A DNA stretch of 64,000 nt from JACMLC01 sp963817025 (GTDB lineage: Bacteria > Acidobacteriota > Blastocatellia > Pyrinomonadales > Pyrinomonadaceae): contig CAWFML010000004.1 in the NCBI GenBank assembly GCA_963817025.1, forward strand, positions 1,116,001 to 1,180,000, in the 5' to 3' direction. The position numbers and the translations under genes are program-made. Shown piece by piece: positions 8,251 through 15,949 of the stretch. The notes beneath the pieces are model-generated. The model made no database searches and was not told the DNA's origin. It saw only the letters and a program-made list of their open reading frames with translations. Each line of letters opens with the position of its first letter. Position 1 is the stretch's first letter.

Positions 8251-9309
8251 TTAAAACAGCGACGGCTCAACAGTCGTCGCTGTTTTTTTTGTGACGCGCT
8301 TTTTCTTAGTCTTCTCCGCAGAGCCGGGATGGTGCGCGAGGTGTTCCGCGTTGAGGCCGTATTCATCGCGCAGGATGGCGGCAAACTTCGGCTCGCCGTG
8401 CATGGTGATGATGCGTTTGGCTTTCGATTCACGCGCGAGCCTGACCAGCTCGTCAAAGTCCGCGTGGTCTGAAAGCGGCAGCACGAGGTCTACGTTCTTG
8501 TACATGTAGGGCGCGCTTTTGTGCATGGCCCAGCCCGTCAGCATGATGACGTAGCGACGCTCTATGTTGGTAATCATCGGCTGCTTGCGACAACCGGGCG
8601 GCGTAATCAGGACGCGGCCAGCAAGCTGTGTGCGGTCATATTTTTCATACGGCCCGGAAAATTCCACGCCGCACTCTCTGTAAATCTCCGCCATGTTCCA
8701 CACAGAGCCGTGCAGTGTCACGCGATAGCCGCGACTGAGCAGCAGCTCAAGAGCCTCCTGCCCTTTGCCGAGCGCATACGCCAGCACGACCGGCACGCGC
8801 TCATCCGAGAACGCGCGGTCAACCGCCGCATAGAGGCGTTCAAAGGTGGCTACGTCCGGCGGGAAGCGATAGAGCGGGTCGCCGAAGGTTGATTCCATAA
8901 CCAGCGTATCGCAAGGCACGATGACAGCCGATTCCGCAGCGACATTCTCACGCAATTTAATATCGCCCGTGTAAACCAGCCGCTCGCCGTCGGCTTCGAT
9001 CAAGACCTGCGCGGAGCCTAAGCAGTGGCCCGCAGGATAAAAAGTGAGTGCGAAACGCCCGTAATCTCGCCGTTCGCCGTAAGACAAAATTTCCATCTGT
9101 GCCTCGCCACGGCGATGACGAAAGATGCGCGCCGTCTCAGGCGTGGCGATGATAGAGCGATGCTCCGCTATATGATCCGAATGCCCGTGCGAGATGACGC
9201 AACGCTCGCGCGGCCCGTCCGCATCGAGCCACAAATCCAGCTCAGGCAAATACAATCCATCCTGATATTCGACTCTTAACAAAACACACTCCTCCGGCTC
9301 TGATAGCAT
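8251..9309 (-). CDS. MBL-fold beta-CASP exonuclease-like protein (ligase-associated type)
   Basis: A 352-residue metallo-beta-lactamase fold protein. The metal-binding signature HGHSDH is at about residues 42-47, AGHCLGSA and YTGDIK supply the next ligands, and LSDHAD with TMHGEP near the C-terminus match the beta-CASP/YSH1-like layout. It closely resembles the 'ligase-associated DNA exonuclease' group, which usually sits beside an ATP-dependent DNA ligase and Lhr helicase; neither is present here. The assignment to DNA rather than RNA processing rests on family resemblance only. I chose ATG 9309 (preceded by tgagag) over an ATG four codons upstream. Confidence 0.85.
   Translation of the reverse strand: MLSEPEECVLLRVEYQDGLYLPELDLWLDADGPRERCVISHGHSDHIAEHRSIIATPETARIFRHRRGEAQMEILSYGERRDYGRFALTFYPAGHCLGSAQVLIEADGERLVYTGDIKLRENVAAESAVIVPCDTLVMESTFGDPLYRFPPDVATFERLYAAVDRAFSDERVPVVLAYALGKGQEALELLLSRGYRVTLHGSVWNMAEIYRECGVEFSGPYEKYDRTQLAGRVLITPPGCRKQPMITNIERRYVIMLTGWAMHKSAPYMYKNVDLVLPLSDHADFDELVRLARESKAKRIITMHGEPKFAAILRDEYGLNAEHLAHHPGSAEKTKKKRVTKKTATTVEPSLF
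8256..8290 (+). terminator. Intrinsic terminator overlapping the convergent gene end
   Basis: acagcgacg and cgtcgctgt form the stem, followed by eight T residues. The stem lies inside the last codons of the minus-strand MBL-fold gene, so the same bases code for its E-P-S-L-F C-terminus and terminate the plus-strand transcript. Confidence 0.85.
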
Positions 9310-9417
9310 AGCTCTCATCAATTGATGCGCTTGCCATACAAGCTTTTAATTGTCTATCTTCGGGAGCTTAAATGTGCAGTTATTATAACCCAGAACCTAC
9401 TGCATATCACTCAAGCC

Positions 9418-9552
9418 TTTGCGCCTTCTGCTTTAACTTTGCGCCTTTGCGTGAAACGTTCGTTGAGGTTTCGCGCAAAGGCGCAAAGAAAAGAAAAACT
9501 CAAGGCGCAAAGGGTTGAGTTATTAGCCTCTTGAGTTTTGAAACCGCTGCTG
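9418..9552. repeat. CGCAAAGG-family repeat, inverted-polarity subtype
   Basis: Here the CTTTGCGCC arm comes first: tttgcgcctttgcgtgaaac, a short loop, then gtttcgcgcaaaggcgcaaa. It is followed by gggttgagtta and cttgagttttgaaa. The same order and flanks occur at 19505-19610, defining a subtype about 110-135 bp long. Confidence 0.85.
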
Positions 9553-9572
9553 AATAGCTTTGATGCTTTGAG

Positions 9573-10328
9573 ATGAAAAAGAGAAACCCGTTAGAGCAGG
9601 CAGAGCATATAGAAGTTCTCAAGCGCGAGTCGTTGCGCCGTCGCGCCGTGCGCAGGCTATGGCGGGCGGAGACTATTTACGCAGTCGGGCTGGCATTCTT
9701 TTCGATACTCGCTCTGTGCGCTTATCTCTACAGTTATTTCGGCTGGGACTTGCGCGTCTCGCAGGCGGTGCAAACAATAACTTTGCCGGGCATGCTGAGT
9801 TTCATGCGCGCCGTTTCATACATCGGCAACAAGTGGCATCCGCACGCGCTGGCGACGCTGACAGTCATTCTCCTGTTAGCATTCAGGTTTCGCAGCGAAG
9901 CCGCAGGACTGGCATTGAGTACGGGCGGCAGCGCGCTTTTAAACAATCTGATGAAATGGTTGATTGCGCGCCCGCGCCCCGCGCAAGGGTTGGTGACTGT
10001 CTTTCAACTGCTCGACCGCCAGAGCTTTCCTTCAGGCCATGTCACCTTTTACGTCTGCTATTTCGGCTTTCTTTTTTTCGCGGCCTACGCCCTTCTGCCG
10101 CGCGGCTCGCTCGCGCGTCGCATGGCTCTCCCGCTGCTCGCGCTTCCCGTCGCGCTGGTCGGACTCTCGCGCGTCTATCTAGGAGCACACTGGCCCAGCG
10201 ACACGCTCGGCGGCTATCTCTTCAGCGGCCTCTGGCTCGCCTTCTCTCTGGACATGTACAGGCGTTGGAAGGAGCGCGAGGAAGAAGGCAAAAGTAAAAA
10301 GGTAAAAGGCAAAAGTGAAGAAGGCTGA
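9573..10328 (+). CDS. PAP2-family membrane phosphatase
   Basis: A 251-residue membrane protein with about six hydrophobic segments. The three phosphatase signature blocks are intact: KWLIARPRP at about 128-136, PSGH at about 152-155 and SRVYLGAHWPSD at about 197-208. Family members remove phosphate from phosphatidic acid, undecaprenyl diphosphate or related lipids; the exact substrate is not visible. The last 14 or so residues (GKSKKVKGKSEEG) are encoded by the aaaaggtaaaaggcaaaagt repeat, which also supplies the stop codon, so the native C-terminus was probably replaced by an inserted repeat. It is convergent with the sigma-54 activator. Confidence 0.9.
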   Translation: MKKRNPLEQAEHIEVLKRESLRRRAVRRLWRAETIYAVGLAFFSILALCAYLYSYFGWDLRVSQAVQTITLPGMLSFMRAVSYIGNKWHPHALATLTVILLLAFRFRSEAAGLALSTGGSALLNNLMKWLIARPRPAQGLVTVFQLLDRQSFPSGHVTFYVCYFGFLFFAAYALLPRGSLARRMALPLLALPVALVGLSRVYLGAHWPSDTLGGYLFSGLWLAFSLDMYRRWKEREEEGKSKKVKGKSEEG

Positions 10329-10381
10329 AAGGCTTTCTTACTTTTACCTTTTACCTTTTTACTTTTACCTTTTTACTTCTT
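10285..10381. repeat. aaaggtaaaagg inverted repeat spanning two gene ends
   Basis: The left arm (ggcaaaagtaaaaaggtaaa, then aggcaaaagtgaag) is matched by cttacttttaccttttacct and further cttttac units. The left arm codes for the tail of the PAP2 protein. The right arm reaches the stop codon of the minus-strand sigma-54 activator at 10373. It could act as a bidirectional terminator. Confidence 0.88.
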
Positions 10382-12244
10382 GATTGCCGTCTTGAGATTC
10401 ATGTTCCGAATCAGGCGATGAAGATAATTCGGATGGACGCCGAGCAGTTTGGCGGCTTCCGTGTAGCTGCCGCTGGCCTGTTCGATGGCCTGAAGGATAA
10501 GCTGTTTTTTCGTTTCCAGCACGGCTTCATGATATTTGGTGATAGGCGTGCCCGACGATGATTCCGTTTCGAGGATGGCTTCGGGCAGGTCTTCGGGCAG
10601 GATTGTGTCCGTCGAGCTGAGGACGACCGCGCGCTCGATTGCGTTTTCCAGTTCGCGCACGTTGCCGGGCCAATCATAATTAACGAGCCGCGCACGCGCT
10701 TCTTTGGAAATCTTCATCGCGCGCTGGCGACACTTGCGGCTGTATTTTTCGACGAAGAAATTTACGAGCAGCGGAATGTCTTCCTTGCGCTCTCTCAAGG
10801 GCGGCATCTCCAGCGAGACGACGTTGAGCCGGTAGTAAAGGTCTTGGCGAAACTCTCCCTGACGGATGGCCTCTTCCAAGTCCTTGTTGGTCGCGGCAAT
10901 CAGGCGCAGGTCAACCTTGATCGTGCGCGTGCCGCCGACGCGCTCAAACTCTCGCTCTTGCAGCACGCGCAAAAACTTGGATTGCAAGAGCGGGGCCAGC
11001 TCGCCTATTTCATCCAGAAAGATCGTGCCGCCTTCGGCCATCTCAAGCTTGCCCTTCTTCTGCGCGATGGCTCCCGTGAAAGCCCCTTTCTCGTGACCGA
11101 AGAGTTCCGATTCAAGCAGCGTCTCCGTCAGCGCAGCGCAGTTGACGGCGACGAACGCCTGCGCCGAGCGCGTGCTGTTGTGATGTATGGCACGGGCGGC
11201 CAATTCTTTGCCCGTCCCGCTTTCGCCGCGTATGAGGACGGTTGAATCCGTCGGCGCAACGCGCGCCACCATCTTATACAGCGCGCTCATCGCATTACTC
11301 TCGCCAACCATGCTGTGCTCTATGTGCGCGACGGCGCGCAGCTCTGCATTCTCATTTTCCAGCGATTCGATATGCCGCACATTTTCCAGTGCGACGGCGG
11401 CGATGTTGGCGATGGCCGTCAACAGTTGCAGATGATCTTCGTCAAAGCGCGCGGCAGGGTCTGTCGTGTACAGGTAGACGATGCCCAAAACCTTTTCAAA
11501 GAGGATGAGCGGGACTGCGAGCACGGATTGAATCTGCGAGGCGATGACGCTTTCGGCTGCGCCGAAAGCATCGCTGTCAGGCACTTCGTTGCTCAGGATA
11601 GAGACGCCGTCACGCTCGACCTGCTGTGTGATGGTGCGACTCACGCGCACGGTCGCATCCGGCCCCGTCTGCCTGTCCAGACCAAAGACGGAAGAGAACT
11701 CTTCTTCCGTTTCACCGACCAGCATGATTGCGCCGCGCTGCGCTGGCACGACCTCGAAAATCAATTCGAGCAGTTGTTGCTGGAGCTTATCGAGAGTATG
11801 TATCGAGTTGATGGTCGCACTGATTTTCATGAGCGCGGAGAGGTCGCGCGCCATCAGTTGCACGGCATCCGCGACGCGCACGCGCACAGTGTCCTGACTG
11901 GCGGAAAACCGTTCGTCAAACAGAATTTGTGTGGACGAGGTGGAGGCATCCGTTTCCAGCAGGTGAAAGAGAAAGAGCGAGTCGCCAACCTTGATGCGGT
12001 CGCCGTGTTTCAGATTGCGCTCTTTGACCGGCACATCGTTGAGAAAGGTGCTGTTGAGACTGTCAAGGTCAAAGAGTGTAAAGACCTCATTGTCTCTTTT
12101 GATCCGGCAATGGCGGCGCGAGACCGAAGAGTCAGCGATGCAGAGGCCGTTGGATGATTCGCGCCCGATGGAAACCTCTTCCTCGGTCAGAGTAAAGATC
12201 ATTCCCTTAAGTGGGCCAGCGATAGCTGTCAGTCTGGGGTTCAT
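10373..12244 (-). CDS. Sigma-54-dependent activator with FHA and GAF domains
   Basis: A 623-residue regulator. An FHA domain covers about residues 1-95 (IGRESSNGL, SVSRRHCRI, LNSTFLND), followed by a GAF domain at about 140-290. An AAA+ sigma-54 interaction domain spans about 315-545, with Walker A GESGTGKE near 340, the sigma-54 contact loop GAFTGA near 387 and GGTIFLDEIGEL. A Fis-type helix-turn-helix ends the protein (YTEAAKLLGVHPNYLHRLIR). FHA input implies phosphothreonine sensing, perhaps downstream of a Ser/Thr kinase such as the one at 46316-48877; that link is inference. I chose ATG 12244 because the FHA domain begins there; the longer frame needs a TTG. A candidate palindromic site and -24/-12 element lie in the divergent spacer. 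Confidence 0.92.
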   Translation of the reverse strand: MNPRLTAIAGPLKGMIFTLTEEEVSIGRESSNGLCIADSSVSRRHCRIKRDNEVFTLFDLDSLNSTFLNDVPVKERNLKHGDRIKVGDSLFLFHLLETDASTSSTQILFDERFSASQDTVRVRVADAVQLMARDLSALMKISATINSIHTLDKLQQQLLELIFEVVPAQRGAIMLVGETEEEFSSVFGLDRQTGPDATVRVSRTITQQVERDGVSILSNEVPDSDAFGAAESVIASQIQSVLAVPLILFEKVLGIVYLYTTDPAARFDEDHLQLLTAIANIAAVALENVRHIESLENENAELRAVAHIEHSMVGESNAMSALYKMVARVAPTDSTVLIRGESGTGKELAARAIHHNSTRSAQAFVAVNCAALTETLLESELFGHEKGAFTGAIAQKKGKLEMAEGGTIFLDEIGELAPLLQSKFLRVLQEREFERVGGTRTIKVDLRLIAATNKDLEEAIRQGEFRQDLYYRLNVVSLEMPPLRERKEDIPLLVNFFVEKYSRKCRQRAMKISKEARARLVNYDWPGNVRELENAIERAVVLSSTDTILPEDLPEAILETESSSGTPITKYHEAVLETKKQLILQAIEQASGSYTEAAKLLGVHPNYLHRLIRNMNLKTAIKK

Positions 12245-12395
12245 GCTCCGCGAAAAGCGCCTCCCGCACGGGTTCTTCGGCTTAGTTTGCAAATACTTGA
12301 GAAGAGTTTACGGCGACGACAAGCAATCGGCAAATATTATTCCTTCAATTTATCGCGCAGGCGCACTGTAGCCGCTGCCGTCTCACAAATAATTT

Positions 12396-12433
12396 CTATC
12401 CATTGAGATAGCCCGCTCTATCTCAATGGATAG
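12396..12433. promoter_or_regulatory. Perfect 16-bp palindrome, candidate activator site
   Basis: CTATCCATTGAGATAG at 12396-12411 and its exact complement CTATCTCAATGGATAG at 12418-12433 flank a 6-base centre. It lies in the divergent spacer between the sigma-54 activator and the secreted-protein gene, about 124 bp upstream of a -24/-12-like site. That distance is typical of an upstream activating sequence. A terminator or attenuator hairpin is the alternative, since tttt follows on the plus strand. Confidence 0.5.
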
Positions 12434-12556
12434 TTTTAAGCCCTCTGACGCGCCTCGCCCACCTCGCCGGCACGGAGCCTGCTGCATATCTTATCTCGTT
12501 GATAACTGGTGAGTTGGAGCAGGAAAAGGAAGGGCAAAGACCTCTCCGGCAAGCTG

Positions 12557-12573
12557 TGGCACGCATCTCGCAA
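12557..12573 (+). promoter_or_regulatory. Candidate sigma-54 (-24/-12) promoter
   Basis: TGGCACG, four bases, then TCGCAA. This matches the TGGCACG-N4-TTGCA pattern with one mismatch in the -12 block (C for T). It would give a leader of about 150 bases before the secreted-protein gene at 12722. Its support is position: it lies next to a divergent sigma-54 activator gene and downstream of a perfect palindrome. Confidence 0.4.
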
Positions 12574-12721
12574 TTACCACTGGCGAGAGCAAGCGGGATA
12601 TAAGGCAGTTTCAAGAGTTCATTGCAGCAGTTGGTCGTTAAGACCGCTTTTATACATAACCCCCGGTGGTCGCCCAGAATCGACCGGTGCCCTTACCTTA
12701 ACAGGGCAGCAAGGAGATGAG

Positions 12722-13183
12722 ATGAAAAGACATGCCGTCAGATTTTTCGCAATGGTTATCTTAGTCGTGATGTTCGCATTCGTATCCGCTCTGGCTTCTG
12801 CTGTTTCAGCACAAACCCCCGGCGACAACGTGCTCGCAGACATCCCTTTTGAATTTAACGTCGGCGACAAAACGCTTCCGGCAGGCAGCTATCTGGTTTC
12901 TGAAGTCACGAGCGACGGCACTTCGCTGCGCGTCAGCAATCGTGACCAGTTCCAGAGCGTCAGCCGCCTGACCTCAGCCATCCTGAGCAGCGAACGGAAA
13001 GAGCAATCCACGCTCGTCTTCGAGCGTTACGGCGACAGCTACTACCTGTCACAGATTTGGGTCGCAGGCGAAAGACAGGGCCGCCAGATGATAAAGTCCG
13101 GCAGGCAGCGCGCGATGGATCGTGAGCTGGCAAAGAATAATGAGAAGGCTGAAACCGTCATCATCGCAGCCGTCTCGCACTAA
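12722..13183 (+). CDS. Small secreted protein of an acidobacterial type
   Basis: A 153-residue exported protein with a signal peptide (MVILVVMFAFVSALASAVSA) cleaved before QTPGD. The mature part starts VLADIPFEFNVGDKTLPAGSY, a pattern I recall from many small acidobacterial secreted proteins of unknown role. The rest is beta-rich with a charged C-terminal helix. ATG 12722 follows aaggagatgag closely and is favoured over the longer frame, which has no leader peptide. It is divergent from the sigma-54 activator and may be its target. A strong terminator follows. Confidence 0.88.
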   Translation: MKRHAVRFFAMVILVVMFAFVSALASAVSAQTPGDNVLADIPFEFNVGDKTLPAGSYLVSEVTSDGTSLRVSNRDQFQSVSRLTSAILSSERKEQSTLVFERYGDSYYLSQIWVAGERQGRQMIKSGRQRAMDRELAKNNEKAETVIIAAVSH

Positions 13184-13258
13184 AAAGATCAGTTGGCCGA
13201 ACCTCACTAGGCCATTAGTCAGGCGAGTCTCCTCCACCAACAAATACTCGCCTCCAAT

Positions 13259-13304
13259 GAAGCGGCAACCCGTACATCCCCTCCGGGTTGCCGCTTCTTT
13301 CCCT
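13259..13304 (+). terminator. Intrinsic terminator
   Basis: gaagcggcaacccg and cgggttgccgcttc form a 14-bp stem with an 11-base loop, followed by tttccctctt. Confidence 0.85.
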
Positions 13305-13332
13305 CTTCAGTTCACAAAAATACCAAGAACGA

Positions 13333-13425
13333 TTTCCCGCAAAGGCGCAAAGGAAGAACGCAAAGGTTTGAATGCCACTCGCTCTTGGCGTGCTTTGCTT
13401 TCGCCGCGCCTTTGCGGTGAGGGTA
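13333..13425. repeat. CGCAAAGG-family hairpin repeat
   Basis: atttcccgcaaaggcgcaaa at the left is matched by a diverged right arm gcgcctttgcggtga. The interior (gcaaaggtttgaatgccact) matches the copies at 29.1 and 38.8 kb. Confidence 0.8.
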
Positions 13426-13504
13426 TACACGATAAAGAAGATCAATGAAGCACGATAATCTTGGGAATTTTAGTACACTGTAGGTATAATATAGGAAGGA
13501 AGTT

Positions 13505-13547
13505 TTGACTCAGTCAATATAGAAGTCTAGTTGTTATCGTGTTTCAA
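13505..13547. repeat. Island-flanking direct repeat, left copy
   Basis: 43 bp that match 17692-17734 at 36 positions; the last 15 bases (gttatcgtgtttcaa) are identical. It contains a 13-bp palindrome, TTGACTCAGTCAA. A reverse-complement fragment of the core (gcacgataat) lies about 55 bp to the left, and a further attatcgtgttt lies just right of the second copy. Confidence 0.7.
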
Positions 13548-13581
13548 AGACAATTGTTCCATCCTTATTGGAGATAAGCCG

Positions 13582-14096
13582 ATGACCTCTAGATTGCTGG
13601 AGCTTGAAGATGATGGTCTCATGACCCCAGAAGTCGGCGATTATGCAGAGGAGAAGTACAGGCTGATCGGGCTCTATGCTGAACTGTTCGCAAAGGCAAT
13701 GAAAGGTAAATGGGATAGTCGAGTATATATTGATCTATATCTGGCGCAGGTCGCTCCCGCATCAAAAACACCAACAAGATATTCCCTGCCTCACCATTAA
13801 TAGCCCTCGGCGTTTCCGATAAGTTTGATCGCTATATCTTCTGTGAGATGGAATCTGAAAAGCTCACGGTTCTGAAAGAGCGTGTGACTCATCAGTACCC
13901 AGAGGTAGATGCCCAGTATATTGAAGGCGACACAAACGAAAATACCGATGAGATCATGGACAAGATTCCTAAGCATTATCCTGGTTTCAAGGTTTTGTGT
14001 TTCTGCTTCGTCGATCCATATAGACTTGAGAATCTACGTTTTGAAACTATCCGTCGGCTAGCTACACGCTATGTTGACTTTTTAGTTCTCATTCCA
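13582..14096 (+). pseudogene. TcmP (three-Cys-motif partner) remnant, frameshifted
   Basis: The start ATG 13582 has a ggagata ribosome-binding site. The first 53 codons read DGLMTPEVGDYAEEKYRLIG and continue to RVYIDLY, typical of the TcmP N-terminus. At 13740 one base is missing: the frame started at 13582 goes on to an unrelated 19-residue tail. The -1 frame resumes family text (SGAGRSRIKNTNKIFPASPL, DKFDRYIFCE, then FCFVDPY). At about 14096 the TcmP text stops and DUF5131 text begins in the same frame. So the gene has lost one base and its whole C-terminal part. TcmP genes are regularly found beside DUF5131 genes; the function is not established. Confidence 0.8.
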
Positions 14097-14744
14097 TCAG
14101 GCTGCGCAAATTGTTATGCCGAGCGACTGTCGAGGCGTCTGCAAGCAATGGGACAGAATAACTATCGAAACGGTTTCCGACTCACACTACAAGAGCACAT
14201 GTTGGAGGTGCCCACAAGGTGGCGCACGCCACAGACAATATTCGTAAATTCAATGAGTGATCTTTTCCATAGAGATGTAACTACAGAATATATTCATCGG
14301 GTATTCAACGTGCTGAACCGCGCTAATCATCACAGGTATCAGGTTCTGACGAAACGCTCATTACGATTGCAAAGAATTAGCCAACAATTGCCCTGGAGGT
14401 CACATATCTGGATGGGTGTGAGCGTCGAGAATCAGCAATACACATACAGGATTAATCATCTCAGGGATACAGGGGCTCACATAAAATTCCTTTCGCTGGA
14501 ACCGCTGCTTGGGCCGCTCCCGAACTTGAATCTAACGGGCATAGATTGGGTGATCGCTGGAGGGGAATTCGGCCCAGGTGCACGTCCAATGAATCCTGAA
14601 TGGGTATTTAGCATCCGCGACCAGTGTGTTGCAGCGGGCGTACCCTTCTTCTTTAAACAGTGGGGCGGAACAAGGAAAACCAGAACTGGGCGCATACTTG
14701 ACGGACGAACATGGGATCAGATGCCCATATTAGCAGCAGCATAA
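14097..14744 (+). pseudogene. DUF5131 (phage Gp37/Gp68-type) remnant fused to TcmP
   Basis: About 215 residues. It has GCANCYAERLSRRL at the beginning, FVNSMSDLFH, QVLTKRS, WMGVSVE, FLSLEPLLGP, DWVIAGGE, FFFKQWGG and LDGRTWDQMP at the end: the full length of a DUF5131 protein minus its first 25-30 residues. The lost part would have held the WTDATWNPVTGC block with the first of the three cysteines. The open frame from 13848 to 14744 joins TcmP and DUF5131 at I-P-S-G, where both families plausibly have similar residues. A single deletion between adjacent genes explains this. Without the N-terminal Cys the protein is probably inactive. The base composition is more AT-rich than the neighbours. 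Confidence 0.82.
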
Positions 14745-14809
14745 AACAGACATCAGGTTTGAAAGGATATAGCTTTGCCTAACAACACTTCTCGGTCTTT
14801 GTAAGCAAG

Positions 14810-14842
14810 AAAGCCTCGTTATTTCTATCATAACGAGGCTTT
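14810..14842. terminator. Bidirectional hairpin between convergent genes
   Basis: aaagcctcgttat and ataacgaggcttt form a perfect 13-bp stem around a 7-base loop, between the DUF5131 remnant and the minus-strand secreted-protein gene. Confidence 0.8.
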
Positions 14843-14882
14843 CCCATGCATGGCTTAACTGTCAGCTCTCTCAAGCTGTCTG

Positions 14883-15383
14883 TTAGTTTCGGGCAATAAT
14901 CCACATCAGATGGTAAGGCGCAGTCAAGCTCCCACATCCGTTGGCCGCCTGATATTGACTGACGAAGTGCCAGCCAGCAGGAATGGGTGAACTCGCACAA
15001 ATGCTGAGTTGCGTATCCGATGCTGCAACTGCTCTTATTGTAGCCATGTTTTTGCCCGCAGGGCCTCCGCTGCTACACTGAGTTGACCTCCAAAAAGTTC
15101 CAGTCAGCACCCAGTTGGTCGGAATGAAATTATCGTTGCAGACTTCCATGGACGAGCCTCCCGGCTTGTCATAGTAGGATTCAAGGAGCGAAGTGTTGGG
15201 ATAGCTAGGATAATTTCCACAGCCCCAACTAAAGTAGAAATTAGTTCTGATGTATCCTGACGGCCATGCCTGACCGAAACAGACACTGGTAGTGGCAGCG
15301 GAACTGGTGGGTACGGCAGGCGTAAAAAGCGTTGAAAGGCCAACCACCAGCACTATGGCTGCGGCGAGCAGTTTCCAATTCAT
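14883..15383 (-). CDS. Secreted protein with three Cys-pair repeats
   Basis: A 166-residue exported protein with a signal peptide (LLAAAIVLVVGLSTLFTP). The mature part consists of three repeats of about 40 residues. They begin VCFGQAWPSGYIRT, VCNDNFIPTNWVLTG and ICASSPIPAGWHFV, and each has a second Cys after a further 10-12 residues (SWGCG, STQCSS, ANGCGS). Each repeat should form one disulfide. The pattern C-x5-P-x-G/N-W/Y is reminiscent of small bacterial extracellular modules, but I cannot name the family. It is divergent from the Cys-rich protein gene at 15950 and lies inside the direct-repeat-bounded island. Confidence 0.8.
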   Translation of the reverse strand: MNWKLLAAAIVLVVGLSTLFTPAVPTSSAATTSVCFGQAWPSGYIRTNFYFSWGCGNYPSYPNTSLLESYYDKPGGSSMEVCNDNFIPTNWVLTGTFWRSTQCSSGGPAGKNMATIRAVAASDTQLSICASSPIPAGWHFVSQYQAANGCGSLTAPYHLMWIIARN

Positions 15384-15949
15384 AATGTATTCCTTTCGTG
15401 AAGACCCTGTGATCTTGGTTGTGAAGTTACACCGCTTTGCAAGTAAGACGGTGAGAAAGTTTGCAATCGGGAGATGAAGCGAGAAAGTGAGATATAGTTA
15501 GCTAATACAGCTATGCTGTGTCGAGGTAAACACAGCTAGGTCAACTGTAATTATGTGACCTGTAATCTCCTTATCGCAACTAAAGCATATTACTCACCCG
15601 TAAGTTGTGTCAATTAGAATGAGGTGTCCGATCATGGCGAACCGGCGCGCAGGATTCCTTTAACCGTCGCAAAGGCAGTCTGATATTCTGCGACCGCAGC
15701 ATCTCGCCGTTTCGTCATCGCTCTCATGTTTTTCTCACATCATTAAAATAAGGTTGCCAACCTCTGCTCCGCAGATATATCATTCCCACACTCTATGTAT
15801 TCTCACTGGTGCGATTTTCAAGGGGCGTAGTGACTCACTCACGAACATGGGGCTTTTGCACTTCACCGGAACATAGGGTTATTTCTGCCTCATCGAGTTA
15901 CCAACCTCTCCTGTTGACTTCATGTCAACCAAATCAAAGGAGACTCACA
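15384..15949. other. Divergent intergenic region
   Basis: 566 bases without a supported gene. The phrase ccaacctctgctcc near 15758 recurs as ccaacctctcctg at 15901. The palindrome GTTGAC-N5-GTCAAC at 15913-15929 lies just ahead of the ribosome-binding site of the Cys-rich gene and resembles the TTGACTCAGTCAA palindrome at 13505. It could be an operator. Confidence 0.4.

Noticed and set aside
11315..12157. 280-codon plus-strand open frame
   Set aside because: It lies antisense to the sigma-54 activator, whose domains and motifs are all intact on the other strand.
13732..13745. Programmed -1 frameshift joining the two TcmP parts
   Set aside because: No slippery heptamer is present (cta tat ctg). 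The protein is also truncated and fused downstream, so mutation is the simpler reading.
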